Source: Mesorhizobium loti CJ3sym
GTDB taxonomy: Bacteria > Pseudomonadota > Alphaproteobacteria > Rhizobiales > Rhizobiaceae
Direction of reading: 5' to 3'
Length of the DNA stretch: 64,000 bases
NCBI RefSeq assembly: GCF_000472785.1
Contig: NZ_AXAL01000023.1
Span: forward strand, 61,208 to 125,207
The position numbers were made by a program, and so were the translations under genes. The notes under the pieces are model-generated. The model saw nothing but the letters and a program-made list of their open reading frames with translations. It made no database searches and had not been told where the DNA came from. Shown here one piece after another: positions 1 through 8,331 of the stretch (the stretch's first letter is position 1; the number at the start of each line of letters is the position of its first letter).

Positions 1-884
1 GACATCATCTCGTTCATGCACATCTTGCCGCGCTCGACGCACAGATTGAGAATGGCGCCATAGAGGTCGGGATCGACGGAGGCATAGTGGCGGACCGGCT
101 CGTTCTCGCTCGGCTTTTCGAGCTCGAGATAGCTGTCGCGGTTAAGCGCCGCCGACGCGGTCCTGGTCTGCGCTACCCACTGGTCGAAAGCCTGGTCGGA
201 CAGACCGTGGAAGGCGAAGCGCATGCCCGAAAAGCCGGCGCCGCTGTAATTGGCTGAGAAGCCGACATACGTGCCCGGCCGGTTGATGACGGCGTGCAGC
301 TTGGTCTCCATCGCCGGCATTGCATAGATCTGCCCTGCAAGGGCTGGAATGTAGAAGGAATTCATCACCGCCGAGGAGGTGATGCGGAAGTCGATCGGCT
401 GGTTGACCGGCGCCGCCAGCTCATTGACGGAGGCGATGCCATAGTCGGGATAGATGAAGAGCCATTTCCAGTCGAGCGCCACGACCTCGACCCGCAGCGG
501 CTTGTGCAGCACTGTGACCGGCTGGCCGGGCTCGATGCGGTCGATGCGGCGGTAGGGGTCGAGCAGATGCGTGCCGAGCCAGGTCAGCGCGCCAAGGCAT
601 ATGATGATGAGCAGGGGCGCTGCCCAGATCACCAACTCCAGTTTCGTCGAATGATCCCAGTCCGGGGCGTAGGTCGCCGAGGCGTTGGAATGCCGGTAGC
701 GCCAGGCGAAGAAGACAGTCAGCGCCATGACGGGCACGATGATGATCAGCATCAGCACGGTCGAGACCACGAGCAGGTCACGTTGCTGGAGCGCGACATC
801 GCCGGCGGGCGCAAGCACGACGAGATCGCAGCCGCTGAGCAGCCCGGCCAGGGGAAACAGAAGCAAGGCTCCAAATCGTTTCAT
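1..884 (-). CDS. cyoA: Cytochrome o ubiquinol oxidase subunit II (CyoA), 5' part only
   Basis: Subunit II of the bo-type quinol oxidase, a proton-pumping terminal oxidase of the inner membrane. The frame is open from an ATG at 884 to the window edge (about 294 codons), so the C-terminus and stop lie outside. I see a lipoprotein signal with lipobox LLSGC (Cys19), two membrane segments at about residues 38-61 and 83-103, then a periplasmic cupredoxin domain containing the stretch VEVVALDWKWLF. Quinol-oxidase subunit II proteins lack the CuA site, so this fold without the copper motif is expected. The rest of cyoBCD should follow beyond position 1. It is divergent from an MFS gene, a pairing I recall from other rhizobia. 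The call is firm; the full length is unknown. Confidence 0.93.
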   Translation of the reverse strand, partial: MKRFGALLLFPLAGLLSGCDLVVLAPAGDVALQQRDLLVVSTVLMLIIIVPVMALTVFFAWRYRHSNASATYAPDWDHSTKLELVIWAAPLLIIICLGALTWLGTHLLDPYRRIDRIEPGQPVTVLHKPLRVEVVALDWKWLFIYPDYGIASVNELAAPVNQPIDFRITSSAVMNSFYIPALAGQIYAMPAMETKLHAVINRPGTYVGFSANYSGAGFSGMRFAFHGLSDQAFDQWVAQTRTASAALNRDSYLELEKPSENEPVRHYASVDPDLYGAILNLCVERGKMCMNEMM

Positions 885-966
885 CAAACGCTGCCCTCAA
901 TGGACCACCGCAACCGTTCATGTTGCAGTGCGGCATCAAGGGCTACTGCTCGCGGCGCCGCGGCAA

Positions 967-987
967 CATTGGACAATTTGTCCAATG
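967..987. promoter_or_regulatory. 21-bp perfect palindrome between cyoA and the MFS gene
   Basis: CATTGGACAA and TTGTCCAATG are perfect 10-bp inverted arms around a single T, lying 80 bp upstream of cyoA and about 107 bp upstream of the MFS start. This is the shape of an operator for a dimeric regulator. A second small palindrome (GTGCA-G-TGCAC) lies at 1014-1024. The bound protein is not identifiable from sequence. Confidence 0.6.
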
Positions 988-1094
988 CCCAGCCGGCATG
1001 GCTTTGGCGCAGTGTGCAGTGCACAATGGAACCTCTAGGGAATCCCCAGAATTGGGTCCCGGACACTTCATTCCACGCGGTGGCGACGGATAAG

Positions 1095-2417
1095 ATGGCT
1101 CAGACTTCGACTGCCGAAACAAACAGCGAGCTGATCGGCTCGCATCATGGCCAGGTCAGTGCCGGCGATATAGCGGTCGGCGTGATCGTGGGCAGGACGT
1201 CGGAATTCTTCGACTTCTTCGTCTATGCGATCGCGTCCGTCATCGTGTTTCCCAAGCTCATATTTCCGACGCACGATCCGCTTGTCGGGACGCTCTATTC
1301 CTTCTCTATCTTCGCGCTGGCCTTCGTCGCGCGACCGTTCGGCTCGGTTCTGTTCATGGCCATCGATCGCGCCTATGGCCGCGGTGCGAAACTGACGATC
1401 GCGCTGTTCCTGCTCGGCACGTCGACCGTGGCCATCGCGTTTCTGCCGGCCTATGGCGACATCGGCGCGGTGGCGATCTGGCTTCTCGCGCTTGCCCGCA
1501 TCGGACAGGGTCTGGCGCTTGGCGGAACATGGGATGGGCTGCCCTCGCTGCTGGCGCTGAACGCACCGGAGAACCGGCGCGGCTTCTATGCCATGATCCC
1601 GCAGCTGGGCGCACCGATCGGCCTTATCGTGGCAGCCGCTCTCTTCGCCTTCTTCGTCGCCAATCTGTCGGCCGACGACTTCCTGACTTGGGGCTGGCGC
1701 TATCCCTTCTTCGTTGCCTTCGCCATCAACGTCGTGGCGCTGTTTGCCCGGCTACGCATTGTCGTCACGCCCGAATTCTCGAAACTGTACGAGAGCGGCG
1801 ACCTGCAGCCGACGCGCATAAGGGACACGATCAAGGCCGAGGGCCGCAACGTCGTCATCGGCGCCTTCGCGCCGCTGGCGAGTTTCGCCCTCTTCCATAT
1901 GGTGACGGTGTTTCCGCTGTCCTGGGTGTTCCTGTTCACCAATGAGGGGCCGGCGCGCTTCCTGGTGATCGAGGCGGTGAGCGCGCTGTTTGGCATTGCG
2001 GCCATCGTCGCATCGGGCCCGCTGGCCGATCGCGTCGGGCGCCGTGCGCTGCTCGGCGGTTCGGCGATCGCCATCGCGACGTTCAGCGGCTTTGCCCCGC
2101 AGCTTCTGGATGGCGGCGCTGTCGGCGAAGCGCTGTTCATGGTGCTGGGCTTCATCCTGCTGGGGCTGAGTTTCGGACAATCATCGGGCGTCGTCGCCTC
2201 GAGCTTTTCCCGCCAGTATCGCTACACTGGCTCGGCCATAACCTCGGATCTGGCCTGGATGTTCGGCGCCGGCTTCGCGCCGCTGGCCGCCTTGCTACTG
2301 GCCGGCAATTTCGGCCTCATCGCCGCCGGCGCCTATCTGCTGTCGGGTGCTGCCTGCACATTGCTTGCGCTGTGGATCGACGGGCGCCGTCCGGCTGCGG
2401 ACCGTCAAGCCGACTGA
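1095..2417 (+). CDS. MFS transporter, metabolite:H+ symporter (MHS) type
   Basis: Predicted 440-residue inner-membrane carrier with about 12 hydrophobic segments. The family signature near the N-terminus (GRTSEFFDFFVY, the acidic/aromatic pattern of MHS symporters), the cytoplasmic loop DRAYGRGAK between helices 2 and 3, and the second-half loop ADRVGRRALLGG all support MFS. The reading frame is open far upstream, back across cyoA, but that part is antisense noise; I chose the ATG at 1095 because the protein then begins with a short polar tail just before helix 1. An ATG at 1026 is a less likely alternative. Substrate unknown; relatives move organic acids or osmolytes. Divergent from cyoA, with which it may share control. 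Confidence 0.85.
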   Translation: MAQTSTAETNSELIGSHHGQVSAGDIAVGVIVGRTSEFFDFFVYAIASVIVFPKLIFPTHDPLVGTLYSFSIFALAFVARPFGSVLFMAIDRAYGRGAKLTIALFLLGTSTVAIAFLPAYGDIGAVAIWLLALARIGQGLALGGTWDGLPSLLALNAPENRRGFYAMIPQLGAPIGLIVAAALFAFFVANLSADDFLTWGWRYPFFVAFAINVVALFARLRIVVTPEFSKLYESGDLQPTRIRDTIKAEGRNVVIGAFAPLASFALFHMVTVFPLSWVFLFTNEGPARFLVIEAVSALFGIAAIVASGPLADRVGRRALLGGSAIAIATFSGFAPQLLDGGAVGEALFMVLGFILLGLSFGQSSGVVASSFSRQYRYTGSAITSDLAWMFGAGFAPLAALLLAGNFGLIAAGAYLLSGAACTLLALWIDGRRPAADRQAD

Positions 2418-2432
2418 TTTTGCGAGGCGCAT

Positions 2433-3452
2433 TTATTGCGCGACCCGAACGATGAGCTTGCCGAAATTCTTGCCGTCGAGAAGGCCAAGGAAGGCTTGTG
2501 GCGCGTTCCCAAGGCCCTCCACGATATCTTCCCTGTAGCGGACCTGCCCGGACGCGATCCATCCGGCCATCTCGCGATAGAAGGCCGGACGCTGGTCGAC
2601 AAATTCGCGCTGGATGAAGCCCCTTATCGTCAGGCTGCGCTGGAGCACCTGCTGCATCAACGTCGGCAGCCGGTCGGCACCTGATGTCGCGATGGTGTTG
2701 TATTGCGCGATCAACCCACAGACCGGCACGCGAGCGAACTCGTTCAGCAGGGGAAACACCGCATCCCAGACAGGACCGCCGACATTCTCGAAATAGACAT
2801 CGATGCCATCAGGGCAGGCAGCCTTCAACTGCTCGGCGAAATCGTCGGCCCGGTGGTCGACGACAGCGTCGAAGCCGAGCTCCTGCCGCACGAAGGCGCA
2901 TTTGTCAGCGCCACCGGCGATGCCAACGGCACGGGCGCCCTTGATGCGTGCGATCTGGCCAACGGCCGAGCCGACAGCGCCGCTGGCAGCCGCCACGACC
3001 ACCGTCTCGCCAGCCCTTGGCTGTCCGATCGTCAGCAGACCAGCATAGGCGGTGAAGCCCGGCATGCCCAGCACACCGAGCGCGGTCGTGATCGGCGCTG
3101 CGGCAGGGTCGAGCTTGCGCAGCCCGACACCGTCCGACAGGGCAAAACCCTGCCATCCCGAGTGGGACAGCACGATATCGCCTTCAGCAAAGCCGGCATG
3201 GCGGGATCTGATGACCCGCGCGACGGTGCCGCCTTCCATCACCCCGTCCACCTCGACCGGCTTGGCATAGGATTTGGCGGCGTTCATGCGGCCGCGCATA
3301 TAGGGATCAAGCGACAGATAGAGTATCTGGAGCAGCAATTCGCCCTCACCCGGCTCCGCGATCGCCACGGACTCGATGCGGAAGTCGCCTGGCTTCGGCC
3401 GGCCTTGGGGTCGCGATGCAAGCACGATGCGGGTGTTCGTCTCAGTCGACAT
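2433..3452 (-). CDS. NADP-dependent oxidoreductase, CurA/PTGR (zinc-free MDR) family
   Basis: A 339-residue medium-chain reductase of the leukotriene B4 dehydrogenase/curcumin reductase type, cytosolic, expected to reduce C=C bonds of enones or alkenals with NADPH. Hallmarks seen: LSLDPYMRGRM at residues 47-57, the nucleotide loop AASGAVGSAVGQ at about 155-166, and no catalytic zinc ligands. The start was set at 3452 rather than further upstream because GAGGGAG lies just before this ATG. It is the last gene of the run dgdA, flavin oxidase, DapA-like, reductase on the minus strand (81 bp after the DapA-like gene), so it may be co-transcribed, though its role in that pathway is a guess. Confidence 0.87.
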   Translation of the reverse strand: MSTETNTRIVLASRPQGRPKPGDFRIESVAIAEPGEGELLLQILYLSLDPYMRGRMNAAKSYAKPVEVDGVMEGGTVARVIRSRHAGFAEGDIVLSHSGWQGFALSDGVGLRKLDPAAAPITTALGVLGMPGFTAYAGLLTIGQPRAGETVVVAAASGAVGSAVGQIARIKGARAVGIAGGADKCAFVRQELGFDAVVDHRADDFAEQLKAACPDGIDVYFENVGGPVWDAVFPLLNEFARVPVCGLIAQYNTIATSGADRLPTLMQQVLQRSLTIRGFIQREFVDQRPAFYREMAGWIASGQVRYREDIVEGLGNAPQAFLGLLDGKNFGKLIVRVAQ

Positions 3453-3533
3453 TGGATACTCCCTCTTGGAACTCCCGCGCCGGCAGGTGGCTTTCGACAT
3501 GATTGTCGGGAGCAAGATTCCGCAAGCGCTGCT

Positions 3534-4427
3534 TCAGATCCGTTTGCCCAGATCGGCGATCGTGGCCCTGATGACCTTCTCAACCGACACACGCTCACTG
3601 CCTTCGATCTCCAGGCGTGGCTTGCGCACGAATTCGGGCGCGCCGTAGACGAGATGTTCGGCAAGCTTGATGTACTGAACCAGCTTCACGTCGGTGTCGA
3701 GATGGAAGGCTGGCGTCATCAACCTGTACTGCGGCAATGCGGCCTTGAAGTTTCCAGCCCTGGCCTCGTTGAAGAGCGCCACGCATTCCGCCGGCCATGC
3801 ATTGGTCATGCCGGAAACCCAGCCGACGACGCCGAGCGCCAGGCTTTCGAGGATAAGATCGTCGACGCCGCAGAAGATGTCGAAGCGGTCGCCAAAGGCG
3901 TTGAAAAGGTCGGTCACGCGCCGGATGTCGCCTGTCTCTTCCTTGATGGCGACGATGCCGGGCACATCCACCAGCGCTTTGAGGGTTTCGACGTCGACAT
4001 CAACCTTGTAGGCAATGGGGTTGTTGTAGATCATCACCGGCAGGTCGCTCGCCTCGGCAACGGCCTTGTACCATGCGACCGTTTCACGGCGATCCGTGCG
4101 GTAGGCAAGACTTGGAAAGGTCATCAGGCCTTGCGCGCCAAGCTTCTGGTAGTTGCGGGCCGCGCCAATGGCATTGTCGGTCGACAGTTCGGCCAGACCT
4201 GACAGAAGCGGCACCCTGCCCGCGACAACCTCGCTGGCGGCGGTGACGACGGCGTCGCGCTCTTGCTGCGTCAAGGTCGCGTTTTCACCCAGCATCGGCA
4301 GCACGATCACGCCCGAAACGCCGTTCTTTATCAAGCGATCAATGCTTGCCTGGGTGGCCGGCAGATCAATGGATCCCGATGCCTGCATCTTGGTGGTGAC
4401 CGCGGGAAAAACGCCGGTCCAGGTCAT
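3534..4427 (-). CDS. Dihydrodipicolinate synthase/N-acetylneuraminate lyase (DapA) family protein
   Basis: A 297-residue TIM-barrel class I aldolase/dehydratase. The Schiff-base lysine is K162 in VAIKEETGD, the catalytic tyrosine Y134 lies in IYNNP, and the LGEN substrate loop is at 46-49. The ATG at 4427 has AGGAG 9 nt upstream. This is not a biosynthetic DapA: it sits 44 bp downstream of a flavin amine oxidase-like gene in a catabolic cluster. FAD oxidase plus DapA-like pairs occur in D-hydroxyproline catabolism (HypO/HypH), where the DapA homologue is a pyrroline-4-hydroxy-2-carboxylate deaminase; no hydroxyproline epimerase is present here, so that function stays a hypothesis. Substrate unknown. 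Confidence 0.85.
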   Translation of the reverse strand: MTWTGVFPAVTTKMQASGSIDLPATQASIDRLIKNGVSGVIVLPMLGENATLTQQERDAVVTAASEVVAGRVPLLSGLAELSTDNAIGAARNYQKLGAQGLMTFPSLAYRTDRRETVAWYKAVAEASDLPVMIYNNPIAYKVDVDVETLKALVDVPGIVAIKEETGDIRRVTDLFNAFGDRFDIFCGVDDLILESLALGVVGWVSGMTNAWPAECVALFNEARAGNFKAALPQYRLMTPAFHLDTDVKLVQYIKLAEHLVYGAPEFVRKPRLEIEGSERVSVEKVIRATIADLGKRI

Positions 4428-4471
4428 GTCTTGATCTCCTCTTGCTCGCGGCCAGGGCTGGATGATCTCAT

Positions 4472-5818
4472 CTAAAGCGAAGGCCCCAGCTGCATAGGGC
4501 TGCCGTCGCTGAACCGGGACTGACGGAACCTGTGGAGATTGTGCCCTATCTCGTTGCCCTGAATCAGATCGGACAGGATGCGGCCCATGCCGGGTCCGAT
4601 GCCGAAGCCGTGACCGCTCATGCCGGTCGCGATGACGAGGCCCGGGATCGTTGTGACGCGATCGACGACAGGCACGACATCCGGCATCGCATCGATCATG
4701 CCCGCCCAGCTCGCCCTGAGCGGTATAGTCTCGAATTGCGGGAAAAGCCCCTTGAACTCGCGGTCGATGGCGCGAAGGGCCTTGGCCTCGGGAGCCGGAT
4801 TGAGAATGCGCATCCGCTCGAACGGGGTTTCCTTGTCCGCATCCCATTTGCGCGGGGTCGACCAGCTGTCCGGGTATCCGCGCGGCGCGGCCGGGCGGTA
4901 GCGCGTGCCAAGGGGATTTGCCTTGAGAGCAGGGAAATATTTCGGCGCATGGCGCAAGGCGTCCGGCCCGACATAGAGCACGTGGCTGCCTCCCGCCGCC
5001 AGCGTGTAGCCGCCATCTTGCCTGCGCCTGAACGCGATGTGTTCGTCCGCGGCGGCGCCCGCATATATTTCCGGCAGCGGCGCGGTCGCGGCGACGGTTG
5101 TTCTGACACTGAGCTGCGGGATGGAGATGCCATGCGCGCGCAGGAACAGCGACGTCCATGCGCCGCTGGCGACGAGCACGCTCGACGTGGCGATGCGCCC
5201 CTGCTCGGTCCAGACGCCGCTGATGCGTCCCGCCGAGACATCAAGCATGCGTGCCGCGCAATTCTCGATGATGGTGACGCCTTGCCGGGCGGCCAGGCGG
5301 GCAAGTGCGGGCACCGCGACCCAGGGCTCGGCGCGCATATCCGATGGCGTGGTCATCGCACCCTTGAAGGGGCGCGACATGGCCGGGATCAGCCGGGCCG
5401 CCTCACCTTGATCAAGCAGACGCGTGTCGACGCCATGAGCCTCCGCGATCTTCAGGAATTTGGCGAACCCGGCCATCTCCTTGTCGGTACGCGCAAGATA
5501 GGTGACGCCTGTCTGCGTCAGCCCTATGTCCTCGCCGGATTCCTTGGCCAATTGGCGCCAGAGGCGTTGCGCTTCGATGACGATCGGCAGTTCGTCGACG
5601 TCGCGGCCTTGCTGCCGGATCCAGCCCCAGTTGCGCGAGGATTGCTCGGCGGCGATGCGACCTTTTTCCAGCAAGGTGACCGAGATGTCGTGCCGCGCCA
5701 GGAAAAGCGCCGTGGTCACGCCGATGACGCCGCCGCCGACGATCACGACCTCAGAGGTCTTCGGCAGCGGCGCTTGAAACTGGATCGGAGTGGCTTCAGT
5801 GAAAGGGAAGATCGTCAA
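4472..5818 (-). CDS. FAD-dependent amino acid oxidase/dehydrogenase (DadA/OrdL-like), TTG start
   Basis: A 448-residue member of the D-amino acid oxidase (DAO) superfamily. The Rossmann dinucleotide motif is IVGGGVIGVTTA at about residues 26-37, followed by SSRNWGWIRQQGRD, a stretch I associate with catabolic amine dehydrogenases. The C-terminal FAD motif is ATGMSGHGFGIGPG. Start choice: the only plausible initiator is TTG at 5818, since an in-frame TAG lies three codons upstream and no ATG precedes the FAD motif; GAGGA sits upstream. It should oxidise an amino or imino acid and pass electrons to oxygen or the respiratory chain. It lies between dgdA and the DapA-like gene. The exact substrate is unknown. 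Confidence 0.83.
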   Translation of the reverse strand: MTIFPFTEATPIQFQAPLPKTSEVVIVGGGVIGVTTALFLARHDISVTLLEKGRIAAEQSSRNWGWIRQQGRDVDELPIVIEAQRLWRQLAKESGEDIGLTQTGVTYLARTDKEMAGFAKFLKIAEAHGVDTRLLDQGEAARLIPAMSRPFKGAMTTPSDMRAEPWVAVPALARLAARQGVTIIENCAARMLDVSAGRISGVWTEQGRIATSSVLVASGAWTSLFLRAHGISIPQLSVRTTVAATAPLPEIYAGAAADEHIAFRRRQDGGYTLAAGGSHVLYVGPDALRHAPKYFPALKANPLGTRYRPAAPRGYPDSWSTPRKWDADKETPFERMRILNPAPEAKALRAIDREFKGLFPQFETIPLRASWAGMIDAMPDVVPVVDRVTTIPGLVIATGMSGHGFGIGPGMGRILSDLIQGNEIGHNLHRFRQSRFSDGSPMQLGPSL

Positions 5819-6011
5819 TGCGTACTATCCTCTATCGCGCCACGACTGTGTCCGGTCGCGAGACTTGCCTGGCGGGGCTAGACCTAGCCGCATCCATGGG
5901 TAGTCGGCAACGCGCCAAGAGACCGATGGCCAGCACTACACTGCGGGCCTGGAGAATTTGCGTGCCAGTGCGATAAAGTTGTTGGCCACCTTCGCAGCCA
6001 TCGCCATGCAT

Positions 6012-7346
6012 TCACTCGGCAGCAATGCCGGAAAGGCCAGCGGTTGCGGCAAGCCCGGCTTCGATCGAGTCCGAAATGATCCGCAAGCCGAGGTCGAGTT
6101 CCTCTTCTGAAATCGTCAAAGGAGGTGCTATGCGAAAGACGCCGCCCATGCCGGGAAGCTTGACGATGTTCATGCTCAGGCCGCCGCGAAACGCTTCCGC
6201 AGCAATGCGGGCGCCGAGCTGGTGGTCGGGCTCCCTGCCCTTGCCGTTGACGATCTCGACCCCGAGCAGAAGGCCACGGCCGCGCACGTCACCGACACAG
6301 TCGTAGCGCTGCTTCAGCTTCGACAGTCCGTCGAACAATTTCGCGCCGAGATACCGTGCCCGTTCGACAAGCTTTTCTTCCTCGACCACATCGAGCACTG
6401 CCAGGCCGACCGCCGCCGGCAGCGGATCGGAGACATGCGTGGTGTAGAACAGGAAGCCATTGGCGTGCGCCGCCTCCTCGATTTCAGCCGTCGTCATCAC
6501 GGCAGACAGCGGCAGCCCCGCGCCGATGGTCTTGGACAGCGTCAGTATGTCGGGCGTGACGCCATCCCGTTGAAAGGCGAACATATCGCCTGTTCGACCG
6601 ATGCCTGTCTGCGCCTCATCGAGGATCAGCAGCATGCCACGCTCACCGCACTTCTGCTTGAGCGCCGCCAGATAGCCTTGCGGCAGCTCCAATATGCCAC
6701 CGCTCGACAGGATCGGCTCGGCGACAAAGGCAGCCAGGCTCCCCGTCGACTGGCTGTCGATCAGGTCGAACGCATCGTTGAGTTCGGTGAGCCAGTCCAG
6801 CGAACCATCCGCATGCTTGAAGCGGGGGCGGAAACTGTTGGGCGCCGGGATGGCCAACGAGCCGACGGCGGCGGGTCCATAGCCCTTGCGGCCGGCGCTG
6901 TAGGTTGCTGACGCCGCGGCACCCGTCATGCCGTGCCAGCTCTTCGAGAAGGCGACGATCTCATGTTTGCCGGTCACCAGCTTCGCCATCCGGATGGCCG
7001 CTTCGTTCGACTCGGCACCGGTCGAAAGCAGCAGCACCCGATCGAGGCCGGGCGCCAGCGCCGCAAGGCGTTGCGCAAGCTCGACCACCGGACGTGACAG
7101 CATGCCGCTGAACAGATGCGCGACCTTTTCGACCTGCCGGCTGACCGTCGAAACGATCCTGGGATGGCTGTGCCCGAGCAGTGCGCTCATCTGCCCGGAG
7201 GTGAAATCGAGGATGGGCCGGTCGTCCGCATCATAAACGAACGAGCCTGCGGCGCGTTCTATGATAGCGGGCTCAAACGTACCGCCATAGCGGATCAGAT
7301 GTTTTTGCGCCGCATCCCAGAATTGACGATCCGAATTTTTCGACAT
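6012..7346 (-). CDS. dgdA: 2,2-dialkylglycine decarboxylase
   Basis: A PLP enzyme of aminotransferase class III that decarboxylates 2,2-dialkylglycines (for example 2-aminoisobutyrate or isovaline) and transfers the amino group to pyruvate, giving a ketone, CO2 and L-alanine. The 444-residue sequence follows, almost position for position, the Burkholderia cepacia enzyme as I remember it: Q52 (FTSGQMSA), W137, D243 and Q246 (ILDEAQTG), the PLP lysine K272 (TLSKTIGAG) and R405 (VFRIAPP). The start at 7346 has GGAG upstream. As in Burkholderia, a LysR gene (dgdR) is divergent. I am confident of the family and fairly confident of the reaction; the natural substrate in this organism is unknown. 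Confidence 0.92.
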   Translation of the reverse strand: MSKNSDRQFWDAAQKHLIRYGGTFEPAIIERAAGSFVYDADDRPILDFTSGQMSALLGHSHPRIVSTVSRQVEKVAHLFSGMLSRPVVELAQRLAALAPGLDRVLLLSTGAESNEAAIRMAKLVTGKHEIVAFSKSWHGMTGAAASATYSAGRKGYGPAAVGSLAIPAPNSFRPRFKHADGSLDWLTELNDAFDLIDSQSTGSLAAFVAEPILSSGGILELPQGYLAALKQKCGERGMLLILDEAQTGIGRTGDMFAFQRDGVTPDILTLSKTIGAGLPLSAVMTTAEIEEAAHANGFLFYTTHVSDPLPAAVGLAVLDVVEEEKLVERARYLGAKLFDGLSKLKQRYDCVGDVRGRGLLLGVEIVNGKGREPDHQLGARIAAEAFRGGLSMNIVKLPGMGGVFRIAPPLTISEEELDLGLRIISDSIEAGLAATAGLSGIAAE

Positions 7347-7406
7347 GCTGCTGCTCCGCCAAAGTGTTCGGGGCGGAAATTAGCCGATGGTGCGGGTGCA
7401 GTAAAA

Positions 7407-7433
7407 TTGATAGTAATCGGATTCAGATATCAA
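7407..7433. promoter_or_regulatory. Candidate DgdR (LysR-type) operator between dgdA and dgdR
   Basis: TTGATA and TATCAA form an inverted repeat separated by 15 bp in the 97-bp divergent intergenic region; a further TTGATA overlaps the region just before the dgdR start. Position and dyad symmetry fit a LysR-type recognition site. Inferred, not proven. Confidence 0.5.
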
Positions 7434-7443
7434 CGGAATTGAT

Positions 7444-8301
7444 ATGCAAGGTCCACTCGACCTCAGGCTGCTGGCGACATTCGTTCGTGCCGCTCATTCG
7501 GGAACGTTGAGCGCGACAGCGGTGCAGGTTGGACGCACGCAGTCAGCGGTGACCATGCAGATCCAGCGGCTCGAGGAGGCTCTCGGCCAGAGCCTGTTTC
7601 ATCGCAGCGGCAGTGGGGTGCGACTGACCGGCAGCGGCGAGCGCTTCCTGGCCTACGCCGAGCGCATCCTGAAAATCCATGACGAGGCGATTTCGGCGCT
7701 TTCCGACAAAGGCCTGCACGGCTCGATCCTTTTCGGCAGTCCCGAAGATTATCTGAGCGCGTTCTTCCCCGCGCTCCTAAAGAGTTTTGGAACTATGTAC
7801 CCCGATGTCGAGATCAAGGTCGTTTCGGCGCCAACGGTCGAATTGCGAACGCTTCTCAACGCGCGCCAGATCGACCTCGCGCTTGTTTCCGCGCCGAATG
7901 CAAACCAGACGCCGGACATCGTGCGCACGGAATCGCTGGTGTGGGTGGGCAGCAAGCCGTCGCTGGAGCTTTACGATTTTGGCGACACCGTTCCGCTGGC
8001 GTTGTCGGCGTCGAACGCCCTGGACCACAAGGCAGCTTGTGAAGCCATGGCCGGTGCCGGGCTGCGCTACAAGATATCCTATGCCAGCAACAGCCTCGCC
8101 GGATTGATTGCCGTCGCGCGGTCCGGGCTGGCCATCAGCGTGATGACCAAGGAGGCGGTCCCAGCCGACCTCCATATTCTGAACGCGCCGCTTCCTCAGC
8201 TGCCTCGCCTGGGCATTCTGATCGCCTTTGCCGACTCGGAGCGATCGCCTGCGGTCGAGGCCTTTGCAGGCCACATCCGAAGTGTTCTTCCGTCGCTTTG
8301 A
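7444..8301 (+). CDS. dgdR: LysR-type regulator, DgdR-like
   Basis: A 285-residue LysR protein. The N-terminal winged helix-turn-helix spans about residues 6-65 (LSATAVQVGRTQSAVTMQIQRLE), followed by the periplasmic-binding-protein-like effector domain. It is divergent from dgdA with the start codons 97 bp apart, the arrangement known for the dialkylglycine decarboxylase system of Burkholderia cepacia, so it most likely controls dgdA and the genes behind it, perhaps with a dialkylglycine as effector. The LysR family is certain; the DgdR assignment rests on context. Confidence 0.85.
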   Translation: MQGPLDLRLLATFVRAAHSGTLSATAVQVGRTQSAVTMQIQRLEEALGQSLFHRSGSGVRLTGSGERFLAYAERILKIHDEAISALSDKGLHGSILFGSPEDYLSAFFPALLKSFGTMYPDVEIKVVSAPTVELRTLLNARQIDLALVSAPNANQTPDIVRTESLVWVGSKPSLELYDFGDTVPLALSASNALDHKAACEAMAGAGLRYKISYASNSLAGLIAVARSGLAISVMTKEAVPADLHILNAPLPQLPRLGILIAFADSERSPAVEAFAGHIRSVLPSL

Positions 8302-8331
8302 AGTGATCGAACTGGCGGCCGCCTGCCCGGC

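Noticed and set aside
294..1094. Extension of the MFS reading frame upstream to position 294 on the plus strand
   Set aside because: This stretch is antisense to cyoA, whose translation shows a perfect signal, lipobox and CyoA domain; the MFS homology begins only at 1095.
2703..4202. Long plus-strand frame of 499 codons
   Set aside because: Antisense to the CurA-type and DapA-like genes, with no domain; a high-GC shadow frame.
4532..5881. Plus-strand frame of 449 codons over the flavin oxidase
   Set aside because: Composition rich in Arg/Asp/Gly with no motif; the minus-strand frame has the FAD fold.
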